From: Nitrospirota bacterium
GTDB taxonomy: Bacteria > Nitrospirota_A > Leptospirillia > Leptospirillales > Leptospirillaceae
Assembly (NCBI GenBank): GCA_021844275.1
Contig: JAKBTR010000112.1
Coordinates: 1-10,966, forward strand
Direction of reading: 5' to 3'
Length of the DNA stretch: 10,966 nucleotides
Shown here piece after piece: positions 1 to 7,083 of the stretch; the first letter of the stretch is position 1; every line of letters begins with the position of its first letter. The notes under the pieces are model-generated. The model made no database searches, had not been told where the DNA came from, and saw nothing but the letters and a program-made list of their open reading frames with translations. A program made the position numbers and the translations under genes.

Positions 1-1
1 A

Positions 2-220
2 CTGGGAAGTCTGGTGGTTCTGGGGGGGTCCCTGATGCTCTACGAAGCACTTTCCCGCCGCTCTGAAGAAGCGATGGTTGACCGAACGGTGACCAGTCTC
101 TACAAATATGTCGACCTGCGGGCCGAATGGCTAAAAACCCATCTCCACCCTGTTAAAAAGACCCGTAGTGGGAAAGTCGTATTGCCCTCCCCCACTGACG
201 GGAAAACCGGAAGCCAGTAG
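2..220 (+). CDS. 3' end of an unrecognised gene (partial, start outside window)
   Basis: The frame is open from the first base and closes with TAG at 218-220, giving the last 72 residues of a protein whose start lies upstream of the window. I do not recognise the family. The fragment begins with a short hydrophobic stretch (LVVLGGSLMLY) that could be the end of a membrane segment. A charged region with alternating Arg/Glu follows, and then a Lys/Pro/Ser/Gly-rich tail that looks disordered. A GTG at position 14 is in frame but has no visible ribosome binding site, so I read this as a gene tail rather than a 68-residue gene. The last 90 bases overlap the 3' end of the converging lytic transglycosylase gene. 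It could be a spurious open frame; the codon choice looks natural, but the fragment is short. Confidence 0.45.
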   Translation: MGSLVVLGGSLMLYEALSRRSEEAMVDRTVTSLYKYVDLRAEWLKTHLHPVKKTRSGKVVLPSPTDGKTGSQ

Positions 221-748
221 CCCGTTCCCTTCCGAAGAACGGGGAGGCTGCCGGAGCCTTTCGGCATCTGCTGTCAGGATCAGAGCCCTGGTATTGGAAA
301 GGATGGCCCTGACATAGTGGTCGACAGAAAAAGATCCCGAGGAAGAGACATAACGGCCATGCCTTTTCCGGGGCTTCCCGTCATTATAGGCGGCCAGAAC
401 GTCTGAAACATTTGTGTATCTCTTGAGCAGGTAAGCCAGGAATTTTGTCCCGTACCGGATGTTTACCCACGGATTGTAGAGGGTTTGGGGAGCTCCTCTA
501 AAACCCAGCCATCGCGCTGTCCTCAACGTGACCTGCATCAACCCCCTGGAAATGTCGTGAATTCTTCTTTCCCGCCTGAATTTGTGGGAGTTGAACTGGG
601 ATTCCCTCTCGATAACCGCAGCAACAAGGACCGGATTGACATGATCCTGACAGGCGATACGAGTAATCGCCGTATGATAGGGAACCGTGCTGCTTAAAAG
701 ATGGGCCCCAAGGCACCACGACACAGACTGGTGAATCAGCCAATTCAC
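131..748 (-). CDS. Lytic murein transglycosylase, SLT domain (GH23 family)
   Basis: The 205-residue product carries the soluble lytic transglycosylase fold, which cleaves the MurNAc-GlcNAc bond of peptidoglycan and leaves a 1,6-anhydro end. The three family landmarks appear in order: ERESQFN with the likely catalytic Glu49, RGLMQV at about 68-73, and AAYNDG at about 119-124; a YVRAIL segment follows near 145. The N-terminus is mildly hydrophobic (LIHQSVSWCLGAHLLSS) and could be a weak signal peptide, but it lacks basic residues before the core. I chose the GTG at 748 because GAGG lies five bases before it; the GTG at 754 is also possible, and there is no in-frame ATG before the catalytic region. 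A promoter candidate lies at 823-852. The C-terminal 50 or so residues are low in complexity (Gly/Ser/Pro) and overlap the converging gene. The family is clear; the exact physiological role is inferred. Confidence 0.85.
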   Translation of the reverse strand: MNWLIHQSVSWCLGAHLLSSTVPYHTAITRIACQDHVNPVLVAAVIERESQFNSHKFRRERRIHDISRGLMQVTLRTARWLGFRGAPQTLYNPWVNIRYGTKFLAYLLKRYTNVSDVLAAYNDGKPRKRHGRYVSSSGSFSVDHYVRAILSNTRALILTADAERLRQPPRSSEGNGLLASGFPVSGGGQYDFPTTGLFNRVEMGF

Positions 749-822
749 ACACACCTCACTAACGGGAGCTTTTCCGGATTGCTGGCTCCCAATGTTTTTC
801 CCGGATGTTCTTCGATGATTAC

Positions 823-852
823 ATTTTATTATCAGAGGTCGGGTCTGGTCAA
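823..852 (-). promoter_or_regulatory. Sigma70-type promoter candidate for the transglycosylase gene
   Basis: Reading the minus strand, TTGACC (852-847) is followed after 18 bases by TAAAAT (828-823). These match the -35 and -10 consensus at five of six positions each. The predicted transcript would start near 816 and leave a leader of about 65 bases before the GTG at 748. The spacing is at the long end of the acceptable range. The call is based only on sequence match. Confidence 0.4.
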
Positions 853-910
853 GAAAAAACGAGAGCTGTCGAATTTGAAGGATATCTTTGATGATTGAAT
901 CAAAAGAAGG

Positions 911-930
911 CTGAAATCTCTTGGTTTCAG
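911..930 (+). other. Short hairpin in the leader of the pseudouridine synthase gene
   Basis: CTGAAATC and GGTTTCAG flank a TCTT loop, giving an 8-pair stem in RNA if one U-G pair is allowed. No T-run follows, so it is not an intrinsic terminator. Its function is unknown. Confidence 0.3.
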
Positions 931-945
931 GGAAATTTGGCGAAA

Positions 946-959
946 GGAAAAGCTTTTCC
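946..959. repeat. Perfect 14-bp palindrome next to a ribosome binding site
   Basis: GGAAAAGCTTTTCC equals its own reverse complement. It ends directly before the GGAG (960-963) that serves the ATG at 973. In RNA it could form a five-pair stem with an AGCU loop; in DNA it has the symmetry of a small operator. Neither role can be shown from sequence alone. Confidence 0.5.
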
Positions 960-972
960 GGAGAAAACGGTT

Positions 973-1875
973 ATGCCTGAGAAACCCTTTGCTGGCAGGA
1001 AAAAAACAAACACCAAATCGACGGCTGGACATACGGTTGACCGGTGGATCTCTAAACTTGGTCTCGGGACGCGTGGAATGGCCAGGGAATGGGTTCGACA
1101 AGGCCGTCTTGCGTTCGAAGACGGACGCCAAGTGGAGTCTGTCGAACAGTTTGTCAGGGGAAAGACAGGTTGCGAACCCGTTTTCAGGCTGGACGGAAGG
1201 ACGCTTCTTCCGGACTCTCCTGCCATATATGCCTTCAACAAGCCCAGAGGGCTCTTGGTTACAAGGACAGACCCCGAAGGACGAGAAACGATTTCCGAAC
1301 GGGTTGCTCTTTCATCGAAAAAGATGCCAGGGTTGGATGTATCGCGCATCATGCCGGTAGGACGTCTGGATCAGGCTTCGTCCGGGCTGATCCTTCTGAC
1401 AAACCGTCCTTCTGCGCTTTCAGGACTACTCGATCCGGAGCGCGACTTCTTACGCGAATATCGGGTGAAAATTCACCCTGCCCTGAAGCGGAAAGACTGG
1501 GATACGGGGCTTGCCGGAGGAGGGTGGGCAAACGCCCTTGGATTCAGGTCGGTGGAAGTTCAGTTCGAAAAAGAGAACCTCCGGTCAACATGGTTGAAGG
1601 TGGGCCTGAGAGAAGGTAAAAACCGGGAAATCCGACGGTTGTTCGATATCGGCGGATATGAAGTCCTTCATCTGGTCCGTGTCCGGTTTGGGCCTTTCTG
1701 CCTGAAGGATTTGCCTCCTGGCGGAATCCTGGACGTCTCTCGTTTTTTTCTTCGGGATGGTCTCCTTGTACTTGACATAATACTTGACATGATGCGTTCC
1801 GGGGATATAATTGAATTGAAAGAAAGCGGTGCGGTCGTCTCTCAGGGAGGGGCGGAGGCGCTGCGGAAAAAATGA
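973..1875 (+). CDS. Pseudouridine synthase, RsuA/RluB/RluE family
   Basis: The 300-residue product should convert a specific uridine in ribosomal RNA to pseudouridine. An S4-type RNA-binding domain spans about 20-65 (DRWISKLGLGTRGMAREWV). The catalytic domain has the motif PVGRLDQASSGLILLTN with the catalytic Asp133, then LREYRVKI with the conserved Tyr, REGKNREIRRLF near 220 and LVRVRFGP near 235, the usual order for this family. The start at 973 is supported by GGAG nine bases upstream; an in-frame TTG at 895 would add 26 unconserved residues. The C-terminal tail of about 30 residues after GGILDVSRFF goes beyond what the family usually needs, and its DNA contains a strong promoter for the next gene. 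I cannot tell from sequence whether the target is 16S or 23S RNA, so I give no symbol. Confidence 0.9.
   Translation: MPEKPFAGRKKTNTKSTAGHTVDRWISKLGLGTRGMAREWVRQGRLAFEDGRQVESVEQFVRGKTGCEPVFRLDGRTLLPDSPAIYAFNKPRGLLVTRTDPEGRETISERVALSSKKMPGLDVSRIMPVGRLDQASSGLILLTNRPSALSGLLDPERDFLREYRVKIHPALKRKDWDTGLAGGGWANALGFRSVEVQFEKENLRSTWLKVGLREGKNREIRRLFDIGGYEVLHLVRVRFGPFCLKDLPPGGILDVSRFFLRDGLLVLDIILDMMRSGDIIELKESGAVVSQGGAEALRKK
1769..1792 (+). repeat. Tandem 12-bp repeat containing the -35 box
   Basis: TACTTGACATAA (1769-1780) is followed directly by TACTTGACATGA (1781-1792), 11 of 12 bases identical. The repeat keeps the reading frame of the pseudouridine synthase and encodes part of its tail (LDII, LDMM). 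Each copy holds a TTGACA hexamer; only the second is correctly spaced from TATAAT at 1806. Confidence 0.7.
1784..1811 (+). promoter_or_regulatory. Near-consensus sigma70 promoter for hsp20, inside the upstream gene
   Basis: A perfect TTGACA (1784-1789) and a perfect TATAAT (1806-1811) are separated by 16 bases, one short of the optimum. Transcription would start near 1818, about 120 bases before the Hsp20 start codon and inside the last codons of the pseudouridine synthase gene. A second TTGACA (1772-1777) lies 12 bases upstream as part of a tandem repeat but has no matching -10 box. I do not see a convincing sigma32 heat-shock promoter (CTTGAA with CCCCAT) or a CIRCE element. Confidence 0.7.
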
Positions 1876-1896
1876 CCCGGTTCCATGGGTACCGGG
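1876..1896 (+). other. Hairpin in the hsp20 leader
   Basis: CCCGGT (1876-1881) and ACCGGG (1891-1896) can pair as a six-base GC-rich stem around a nine-base loop. There is no T-run behind it, so it does not look like a terminator of the upstream gene. It lies in the predicted hsp20 leader between the synthase stop codon and the ribosome binding site (AAGGGAGG, 1924-1930). Confidence 0.4.
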
Positions 1897-1938
1897 CCCC
1901 GAGTTGAAAAAATGTTCAGTTTAAGGGAGGGTTGAGAA

Positions 1939-2397
1939 ATGACAAGCCTTTTAAGATGGGATCCCGTAAGGGAACTGGAAGACTTGGGACGCCGCCTGAC
2001 TCCTGTTTTCGCGCGTATGCCGCAGGAAACAAGGACGGATGAGCGGCAGGCGATGACAGCCGTAGATTGGGCTCCCGTTGTCGATATCGCCGAAGATGGA
2101 GAAGCCTATCACGTGACGGTGGAGTTGCCGGATATCCGGAAAGAGGATGTCAAGGTCTCCATCGAAAACGGGATACTGGCCATCTCGGGGGAGCGCAAAA
2201 AGGTCTCGGAAGAGAAGAACGGGAAAAGATTCCACCGTACGGAACGTCTTTACGGGAGTTTCCTCCGCAGTTTCTCTCTTCCGGATGACGCCGATCCTCA
2301 ACGAGTCACGGCAACAATGAAGGACGGCGTGTTGCACGTCAAGATCGAAAAACTGGCCGAAACGAAGCCACGGTCAGTCGAGATCGAGGTCGGTTAA
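1939..2397 (+). CDS. Small heat-shock protein, Hsp20/alpha-crystallin family
   Basis: The 152-residue product is a small ATP-independent holdase chaperone that binds unfolding proteins in the cytoplasm. The N-terminal segment (about 1-43) is variable. The alpha-crystallin domain runs from about 44 to 140, with WAPVVDIAEDGEAYHVTVELP at its start, the SIENGILAISGER strand pair, and KDGVLHVKI near 127-135, which is the family's A-x-x-x-G-V-L-type signature. The tail ends in VEIEV, which can serve as the short I/V-x-I/V motif that docks on neighbouring subunits. The length fits the class A bacterial group. An AAGGGAGG ribosome binding site sits about eight bases before the ATG. The gene has its own promoter (1784-1811) and terminator (2427-2456), so it is probably a single-gene unit. 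Heat control is expected for the family but no classical heat-shock promoter is visible. Confidence 0.95.
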   Translation: MTSLLRWDPVRELEDLGRRLTPVFARMPQETRTDERQAMTAVDWAPVVDIAEDGEAYHVTVELPDIRKEDVKVSIENGILAISGERKKVSEEKNGKRFHRTERLYGSFLRSFSLPDDADPQRVTATMKDGVLHVKIEKLAETKPRSVEIEVG

Positions 2398-2404
2398 GAC
2401 CCCG

Positions 2405-2456
2405 GGTCCTGAGAGGACCATGACGAGGGGAAGGCTCTATGCCTTCCCCTTTTTTT
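2405..2456 (+). terminator. Intrinsic terminator of hsp20, preceded by a small hairpin
   Basis: GGGGAAGGC (2427-2435) and GCCTTCCCC (2441-2449) form a perfect nine-pair stem with a TCTAT loop, followed by seven T residues (2450-2456). Immediately upstream, GGTCCT-GAG-AGGACC (2405-2419) makes a second perfect six-pair hairpin. The A-tract needed for reverse-strand function is absent, so the terminator serves the plus strand. Confidence 0.93.
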
Positions 2457-2478
2457 ATGTATTTTGAAGATCGTCTGT

Positions 2479-2507
2479 TTGCCGATCTCAGATTTTTGCC
2501 CTACAAT
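2479..2507 (+). promoter_or_regulatory. Promoter candidate for the ABC-F gene
   Basis: TTGCCG (2479-2484) and TACAAT (2502-2507) are separated by exactly 17 bases. The -10 box matches five of six consensus positions, the -35 box fewer. It follows the hsp20 terminator and would give a leader of about 165 bases before the ATG at 2681. I saw no riboswitch or convincing attenuator in that leader. Confidence 0.35.
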
Positions 2508-2680
2508 GAAAAAGAGTTGAAGTCATTATTCATAGAACAGAACCCCTGATTCGTCGATTGCGCATTTTCTGATCCGGAAACTTTGCATGCAGCTCAATTC
2601 TCAGCAAGGAACGGATCTGGAGAGGAAAGGAGAGCAGCAGAACTGGTCCGGTGCGGGTATCGGACTTTCTTCCATTCATC

Positions 2681-4606
2681 ATGATCAATCTTGTCAACCT
2701 TTCGAAGCATTATCCTTCCAAGACCCTTTTCGACAACCTGTCTCTCAAGATCAGTCTCAAGGAACGGATGGCGATCGTCGGTCCCAACGGTGCCGGTAAA
2801 TCCTCCCTGCTGAAGATGATCGCGGGACACCTGGAGCCGGACTCTGGCCAGATTGTTCTGCCTGTCGGTGCCCGGATAGGATACCTTCCCCAGGATCTGG
2901 AGATTGTTTCCGACCGGTCCGCCGTCCATGAAGTTGTGGGAGGGGATCAGGCCCTTCAGCGCATCGAAGATGAAATGCAGGAAATCGAAGAGCTGATGTC
3001 TCTTCCGGATCAGTCCGAGTCGGAAATGAACCGGCTCTTGTCCCGATACGGCGATCTTCAGACGCGATTTTCATCTTCTGGCGGATTCGAGCAAGAGGCT
3101 ACCGCCCGAAAGATTCTCTCCGGACTCAACTTCTCGGAAGCGCAGATGGACACGCGTGTTTCGGCCCTTTCCGGTGGATGGCGTATGCGTGTGGCTCTGG
3201 CCCGGACGCTTGTCACCCGGCCGGAAATCCTTCTCCTGGACGAACCGACCAATCATCTGGACATTCCCTCGATTGAGTGGCTGGAAGATTTTCTGAATGA
3301 TTTTGCCGGGTCAGTTCTTTTGATCTCCCATGATCGCACCTTCATGAACCATGTGGTGAACGGGGTCATCGAGCTTTCCCAGGGGCGAGCCACGATTTAT
3401 CACGGGAACTACGATTTGTATCTCGAACAGAGAGAAGCGCAGAAGGAAGCTCTCGAATCGGCCTACGAGCGCCAACAGAAGGAAATCGCCCATATGCAGT
3501 CGTTCGTCGACCGCTTTCGGGCGAAGGCGACAAAGGCCACGCAAGCCCAGAGCCGTATGAAAGCGCTTGAGAAGATCGAGAGAATCGAGCTTGAATCCGA
3601 GGAGAAAACGGTCAAGTTCAAGTTCCCTCAGCCCCCTCGTTCCGGAAACGTGGTCCTGACACTGGAAGATGTGACCAAATCTTTCGGGGAGAAGCGGATT
3701 ATACCTCCTTTTCGCTTCGTTCTTCACCGGGGTTCAAAAATAGCCCTTGTCGGTCCGAACGGAGCTGGAAAGTCCACCCTGTTAAGGATAATGGCGGGGG
3801 TTATGAAGCCGGACACAGGAAAATGCGTTCCGGGAACCAATGTGACCTTTACCTATTTTGCGCAACATCAACTCGAAACACTGGAGCCACATCATACCGT
3901 TCTTGAGGCAATGGAAGCGGCAGCCGAAGATACCGAAAACCAGACACGCATCCGGAGCCTTCTCGGAGCATTTCTTTTTCGTAAAGACGATGTGTACAAG
4001 AAAGTCTCGGTTCTTTCAGGAGGAGAAAAAAGCCGTCTGGCCCTTGCGAGAATGCTTCTTGTACCCTCCAACTTCATTCTTCTGGACGAGCCGACGAACC
4101 ACCTCGATATCGCTTCCCGGGAATGTCTGGAAAAAGCACTTTCCTCGTATACAGGAACCTTGGCCTTCATCACGCACGATCGTCACCTGATCGAAGCGAT
4201 CGCTACGGACATCATCGAAGTGATGCCGGGCAGCATCCAGCCCTATCTGAACACACCCTATACGATTTATCTTGAAAAGCGTCGCCCAAGAACGATCGAG
4301 CCGATAACCCCGAAGGAATCCGCCGTTTCCGCTCCGAAGGCATCTGTGCCTTCTTCGGATATCCCGAACGGGGATCAGGCCCTCATCCGGAAGCGACTCG
4401 AGAAAATCGAAAGCGACATGGACGAATTGTCGGGCATGATCGCCTCTTTCGACACCGAGCTCGCTTCGCCCCGATTGTCGGACAACCCGGATTACAAGGC
4501 CAAAAGCGAACGCAAGAAAATCGAACAAAAACGTCAGGAAGCGTTGAAGCGACAGGAAGCCCTGACCCAGGAATGGGAAAAAGAAGCCGGGCGAATCCGA
4601 TCCTGA
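2681..4606 (+). CDS. ABC-F family ATPase, YheS-like (ribosome-associated)
   Basis: The 641-residue product is a soluble protein with two ABC ATPase domains and no membrane segments. Members of this family bind the ribosomal E site and act on stalled or initiating ribosomes. Domain 1 has Walker A GPNGAGKS (about 34-41), signature LSGGW (about 163) and Walker B LLLDEPTNHLD (about 184-194). Domain 2 has GPNGAGKST (about 358), LSGGEKSRLALAR (about 445) and ILLDEPTNHLD (about 466). The linker between them contains QSFVDRFRAKATKATQAQSR, closely resembling the YheS linker as I recall it. The C-terminus after about 560 is a charged coiled coil. I chose the ATG at 2681 because MINLVNLSKHY aligns with the usual family start; there is no clear ribosome binding site before it, and an in-frame GTG at 2651 is the alternative. 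There is no specific sign that it is an antibiotic-resistance type. Confidence 0.93.
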   Translation: MINLVNLSKHYPSKTLFDNLSLKISLKERMAIVGPNGAGKSSLLKMIAGHLEPDSGQIVLPVGARIGYLPQDLEIVSDRSAVHEVVGGDQALQRIEDEMQEIEELMSLPDQSESEMNRLLSRYGDLQTRFSSSGGFEQEATARKILSGLNFSEAQMDTRVSALSGGWRMRVALARTLVTRPEILLLDEPTNHLDIPSIEWLEDFLNDFAGSVLLISHDRTFMNHVVNGVIELSQGRATIYHGNYDLYLEQREAQKEALESAYERQQKEIAHMQSFVDRFRAKATKATQAQSRMKALEKIERIELESEEKTVKFKFPQPPRSGNVVLTLEDVTKSFGEKRIIPPFRFVLHRGSKIALVGPNGAGKSTLLRIMAGVMKPDTGKCVPGTNVTFTYFAQHQLETLEPHHTVLEAMEAAAEDTENQTRIRSLLGAFLFRKDDVYKKVSVLSGGEKSRLALARMLLVPSNFILLDEPTNHLDIASRECLEKALSSYTGTLAFITHDRHLIEAIATDIIEVMPGSIQPYLNTPYTIYLEKRRPRTIEPITPKESAVSAPKASVPSSDIPNGDQALIRKRLEKIESDMDELSGMIASFDTELASPRLSDNPDYKAKSERKKIEQKRQEALKRQEALTQEWEKEAGRIRS

Positions 4607-4704
4607 TGGACCATATCTACCGGACATCCCGGGATGGCAATGGCCTCCTGGCCGGGTTGTGAATGGATTTTTCGGGTCAGGCCCGGAGGAAGGAATCTCC
4701 AGCA

Positions 4705-5598
4705 ATGTCGATACCCAAACTCATCATCGATTCTTCGCCCGTCACCTTCTATTACCACCGGAACTGTTCGGATGGCTTCGGAGCCGCATGGTCGGCGTGG
4801 AAGAGACTGTCCGGACGGACGGACATCCGCCTCATACCGGTGGCCTACGGGGATCCGTTGCCTGTTTTTCCGGAAGGAGAGACCGTGTATGTCGCGGATT
4901 TTTCTTTTGGTCCGGAAGTGGTTCTGGACCTCAAAAAAAAGAATCGAAGAGTGATTGTTCTTGACCATCACAAAACGGCGTTCGAAAAAATGGCCGGCAA
5001 GTTTGCCGATGACTCCGACGTGTACTTCGACATGACCCATTCGGGTGCGGCGATCAGCTGGTCACATTTTCATGCGGACGAACCGGTCCCCAACCTGATC
5101 CGTCTGATCGAAGACAAGGATCTCTGGAAATGGGAGCTTCCCTTTAGCCAGGAGGTCAACACGGCTTTGGCGTCTTATCCGTTTGACCTTGATCTGTGGA
5201 ATCGTTTTGATCAACAGATGGGGAACGGGACGATCTCTGAAAATTGGGAACTTGTCCAGGAAGGAAAAACCATTCTCCGTTATCAATCCCAGATCCTCCG
5301 GGCCGCCGTCCGGGATACGGCCTGCAAAGGGCGTTTCCCCGGGGGAGTGGAAGGACTCTTTGTCAATTCCCCGATCCTGAATTCCGAAATCGGAGGATTC
5401 CTCAAGTCCGATTTCCCTCTGATTGTGATATGGTCCCACCGGTCCGACGGTCGGGTTTCTTACAGCCTCCGGTCTTCTTCCGAGGGGCCGGATGTTGCGA
5501 AAATCGCCGAAGAGTTCGGGGGAGGCGGACATGCGAAGGCTGCCGGATTCATTTCCGACCGGATCGTTCACGAACCCACCGGATCCCTGAAGTCCTGA
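4705..5598 (+). CDS. DHH/DHHA1 family phosphoesterase (COG2404-like)
   Basis: The 297-residue product is a metal-dependent phosphoesterase of the DHH superfamily, which includes RecJ and the oligonucleotide/cyclic dinucleotide nucleases. YYHRNCSDGFGAAW (about 16-29) supplies the first metal site, with an extra residue compared with the RecJ-type HxNxDxD motif. VADFSF (about 63-68) supplies the second Asp and VLDHHK (about 85-90) is the DHH motif itself; HSGA follows near 112. The C-terminal DHHA1 part ends with FGGGGHAKAAGF (about 271-282), the substrate-binding glycine-rich loop. The ATG at 4705 is preferred because a GGAGGAAGGA stretch lies about 11 bases upstream; an in-frame ATG at 4663 has no such site and would add 14 unconserved residues. 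The gene follows the ABC-F gene after 98 bases on the same strand and could be co-transcribed with it. The natural substrate cannot be read from sequence. Confidence 0.88.
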   Translation: MSIPKLIIDSSPVTFYYHRNCSDGFGAAWSAWKRLSGRTDIRLIPVAYGDPLPVFPEGETVYVADFSFGPEVVLDLKKKNRRVIVLDHHKTAFEKMAGKFADDSDVYFDMTHSGAAISWSHFHADEPVPNLIRLIEDKDLWKWELPFSQEVNTALASYPFDLDLWNRFDQQMGNGTISENWELVQEGKTILRYQSQILRAAVRDTACKGRFPGGVEGLFVNSPILNSEIGGFLKSDFPLIVIWSHRSDGRVSYSLRSSSEGPDVAKIAEEFGGGGHAKAAGFISDRIVHEPTGSLKS

Positions 5599-5755
5599 CA
5601 GGGCTTGGTCGGATTTTGACCAGCAAGATGAGAGAGTAAGCTTGGGGACAAGCGGGTAAGAGAGATCAAAGTGAAACCTTGTGAGAGATGTCAAGAATCT
5701 CCTATGGTGACAATCATATAGATAAACACTTTCAGAATGGAAGAAAAGGACGATG

Positions 5756-6490
5756 ATGCGATCGGATGGACGAAAGGCGGAGAGTTTGCGCTCCCTGTCG
5801 ATAAAGACAGGGGTCAATCTTTATGCGGAAGGAAGCGTTCTGGTAGAGATGGGGAACACGAAGGTGCTTTGTACGGCCAGCGTCGAAGAAAAGGTTCCTC
5901 CGTTTCTCAAAGATCAGGGAAAAGGCTGGATCACGGCCGAATATGGAATGCTGCCACGGGCGACTCATGAGCGCAATTCCCGTGAGGCGGCGAAAGGTAA
6001 ACAGACAGGTCGGACACAGGAAATCCAGCGGCTGATTGGAAGAAGTCTGCGTTCGGTTGTGGATACCAAACGGATGGGTGTCCGGACGGTCACGGTGGAC
6101 TGCGATGTCCTGCAGGCCGATGGGGGAACCCGGACCGCTTCCATCAGCGGGGGATTTGTTGCGATGTGCCTTGCCTTTTCCGAACTCCACAAGCGAGGTC
6201 TGATGCCCGAATGGCCTGTCCGGGAATATCTGGCAGCCGTTTCTGTCGGGGTCGTGGAAGGGCTGCCGGTGCTCGACTTGTGCTATACCGAAGACAGCGG
6301 GGCCGAAACGGACATGAACCTGGTCATGACAGAATCCGGTCATTTCGTGGAGATTCAAGGAACGGCAGAAGAGACCCCTTTTTCCAGAGAATCCCTGGAT
6401 ACGCTCCTTCGTCTGGGAGAGAAAGGCATTCGGGAGATTATCGCTTGCCAGCGATCTGTTTTTCTTTTTCCTGGTGGTACCCAGGCTTGA
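5756..6490 (+). CDS. rph: Ribonuclease PH
   Basis: The 244-residue product is the phosphate-dependent 3'-to-5' exoribonuclease that trims tRNA precursors and structured RNA ends, acting as a hexameric ring. The sequence follows the family almost without gaps: MRSDGR at the start, [20 protein letters not shown] (about 24-43), [41 protein letters not shown], and [17 protein letters not shown]. The acidic metal-binding stretch [13 protein letters not shown] is intact. Two ATG codons are adjacent (5753 and 5756); AAGGA at 5746-5750 is two bases from the first and five from the second, and MRxDGR is the usual start, so I chose 5756. Its stop overlaps the start of the next gene. The 157-base gap upstream holds weak promoter-like boxes (TTGTGA at 5679 and TATGGT at 5703) that I would not call with confidence. 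Confidence 0.97.
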   Translation: MRSDGRKAESLRSLSIKTGVNLYAEGSVLVEMGNTKVLCTASVEEKVPPFLKDQGKGWITAEYGMLPRATHERNSREAAKGKQTGRTQEIQRLIGRSLRSVVDTKRMGVRTVTVDCDVLQADGGTRTASISGGFVAMCLAFSELHKRGLMPEWPVREYLAAVSVGVVEGLPVLDLCYTEDSGAETDMNLVMTESGHFVEIQGTAEETPFSRESLDTLLRLGEKGIREIIACQRSVFLFPGGTQA

Positions 6491-7083
6491 GAAAAACACT
6501 GCTTCTGGCTTCCGGCAACGCCCACAAGCTCGAGGAATTTCGCCGTCTGTTGCCGGAAGACTATGAAATCGTATCCGCTCCACCGGAGACGTTTTTCCCG
6601 CCGGAAGACAGGGAGACCTACTTCGGGAACGCCTGGCTGAAAGCGAATGCCTGTCTGCCGGCACCGGGTCGCCTGATTCTGGCCGATGACTCCGGTTTGG
6701 AGGTCGATGCGCTGGATGGCCGCCCGGGGATCCTCTCTTCGCGCTTCGCCGGATCCGGAGCAAGTTCTCTGATGAACTGCCAGGCACTCATCCGGGAAAT
6801 GAAAGAAACCGTTCCGGAAAAACGGACAGCCCGCTTCCGGTGTGTTCTCGTTTTACTGGATGGCGACTCCGGCCGGTTGATGGGCGCGGTCCAGGGTGTT
6901 GTGGAGGGACGATTGAGCAAGGGGGTTCTGGGAGAAGGAGGGTTCGGATATGATCCGCTGTTTATTCCGGAGGGCTATCAGGTTACCTTCGGTATTCTGC
7001 CTTCCTCCATCAAGGACCGCATCTCTCACCGGGGACGGGCCGTGCGGAATATGATGAGACTTCTCGAGAGCTTGTCGGCATGA
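6487..7083 (+). CDS. rdgB: RdgB/HAM1 family dITP/XTP pyrophosphatase
   Basis: The 198-residue product hydrolyses non-canonical purine nucleoside triphosphates (ITP, dITP, XTP) to monophosphate and pyrophosphate, keeping them out of DNA and RNA. The family landmarks are present in order: [13 protein letters not shown] near the start, [19 protein letters not shown] (about 60-78), [16 protein letters not shown] (about 152-162) and SHRGRA near the end. Length is normal. The only in-frame start at the right place is the TTG at 6487, which overlaps the rph stop as TTGA; no clear ribosome binding site is visible, so translation is probably coupled to rph. Pairing of rph with rdgB is common in bacteria. 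The stop overlaps the nagZ start as ATGA. An upstream extension of the same frame lies wholly inside rph and is not coding. Confidence 0.95.
   Translation: MRKTLLLASGNAHKLEEFRRLLPEDYEIVSAPPETFFPPEDRETYFGNAWLKANACLPAPGRLILADDSGLEVDALDGRPGILSSRFAGSGASSLMNCQALIREMKETVPEKRTARFRCVLVLLDGDSGRLMGAVQGVVEGRLSKGVLGEGGFGYDPLFIPEGYQVTFGILPSSIKDRISHRGRAVRNMMRLLESLSA

Noticed and set aside
701..898. 65-codon plus-strand frame in the intergenic region before the pseudouridine synthase
   Set aside because: No ribosome binding site and no recognisable motif; it overlaps the transglycosylase start and its promoter candidate.
2587..2799. Possible upstream small frame (70 codons) in the ABC-F leader
   Set aside because: No ribosome binding site, overlaps the ABC-F start by over 100 bases in another frame, and shows no resemblance to known leader peptides.
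4614..4660. Palindromic CATCCCGGGATG and a GGCC repeat between the ABC-F and DHH genes
   Set aside because: Short and without a T-run; such GC palindromes are expected by chance at this base composition, and no operator or terminator role is supported.
4016..4705. A 229-codon minus-strand open frame opposite the ABC-F 3' end
   Set aside because: It is the antisense of conserved ABC signature, Walker B and coiled-coil codons and shows no domain of its own.
5605..5624. Hairpin TTGGTC/GACCAG just after the DHH phosphoesterase gene
   Set aside because: The stem is only about six pairs with no T-run after it, so it does not qualify as an intrinsic terminator.
5732..6787. A 351-codon open frame on the minus strand opposite rph and rdgB
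   Set aside because: The translation has no recognisable domain, while both plus-strand genes are strongly conserved across the same bases.
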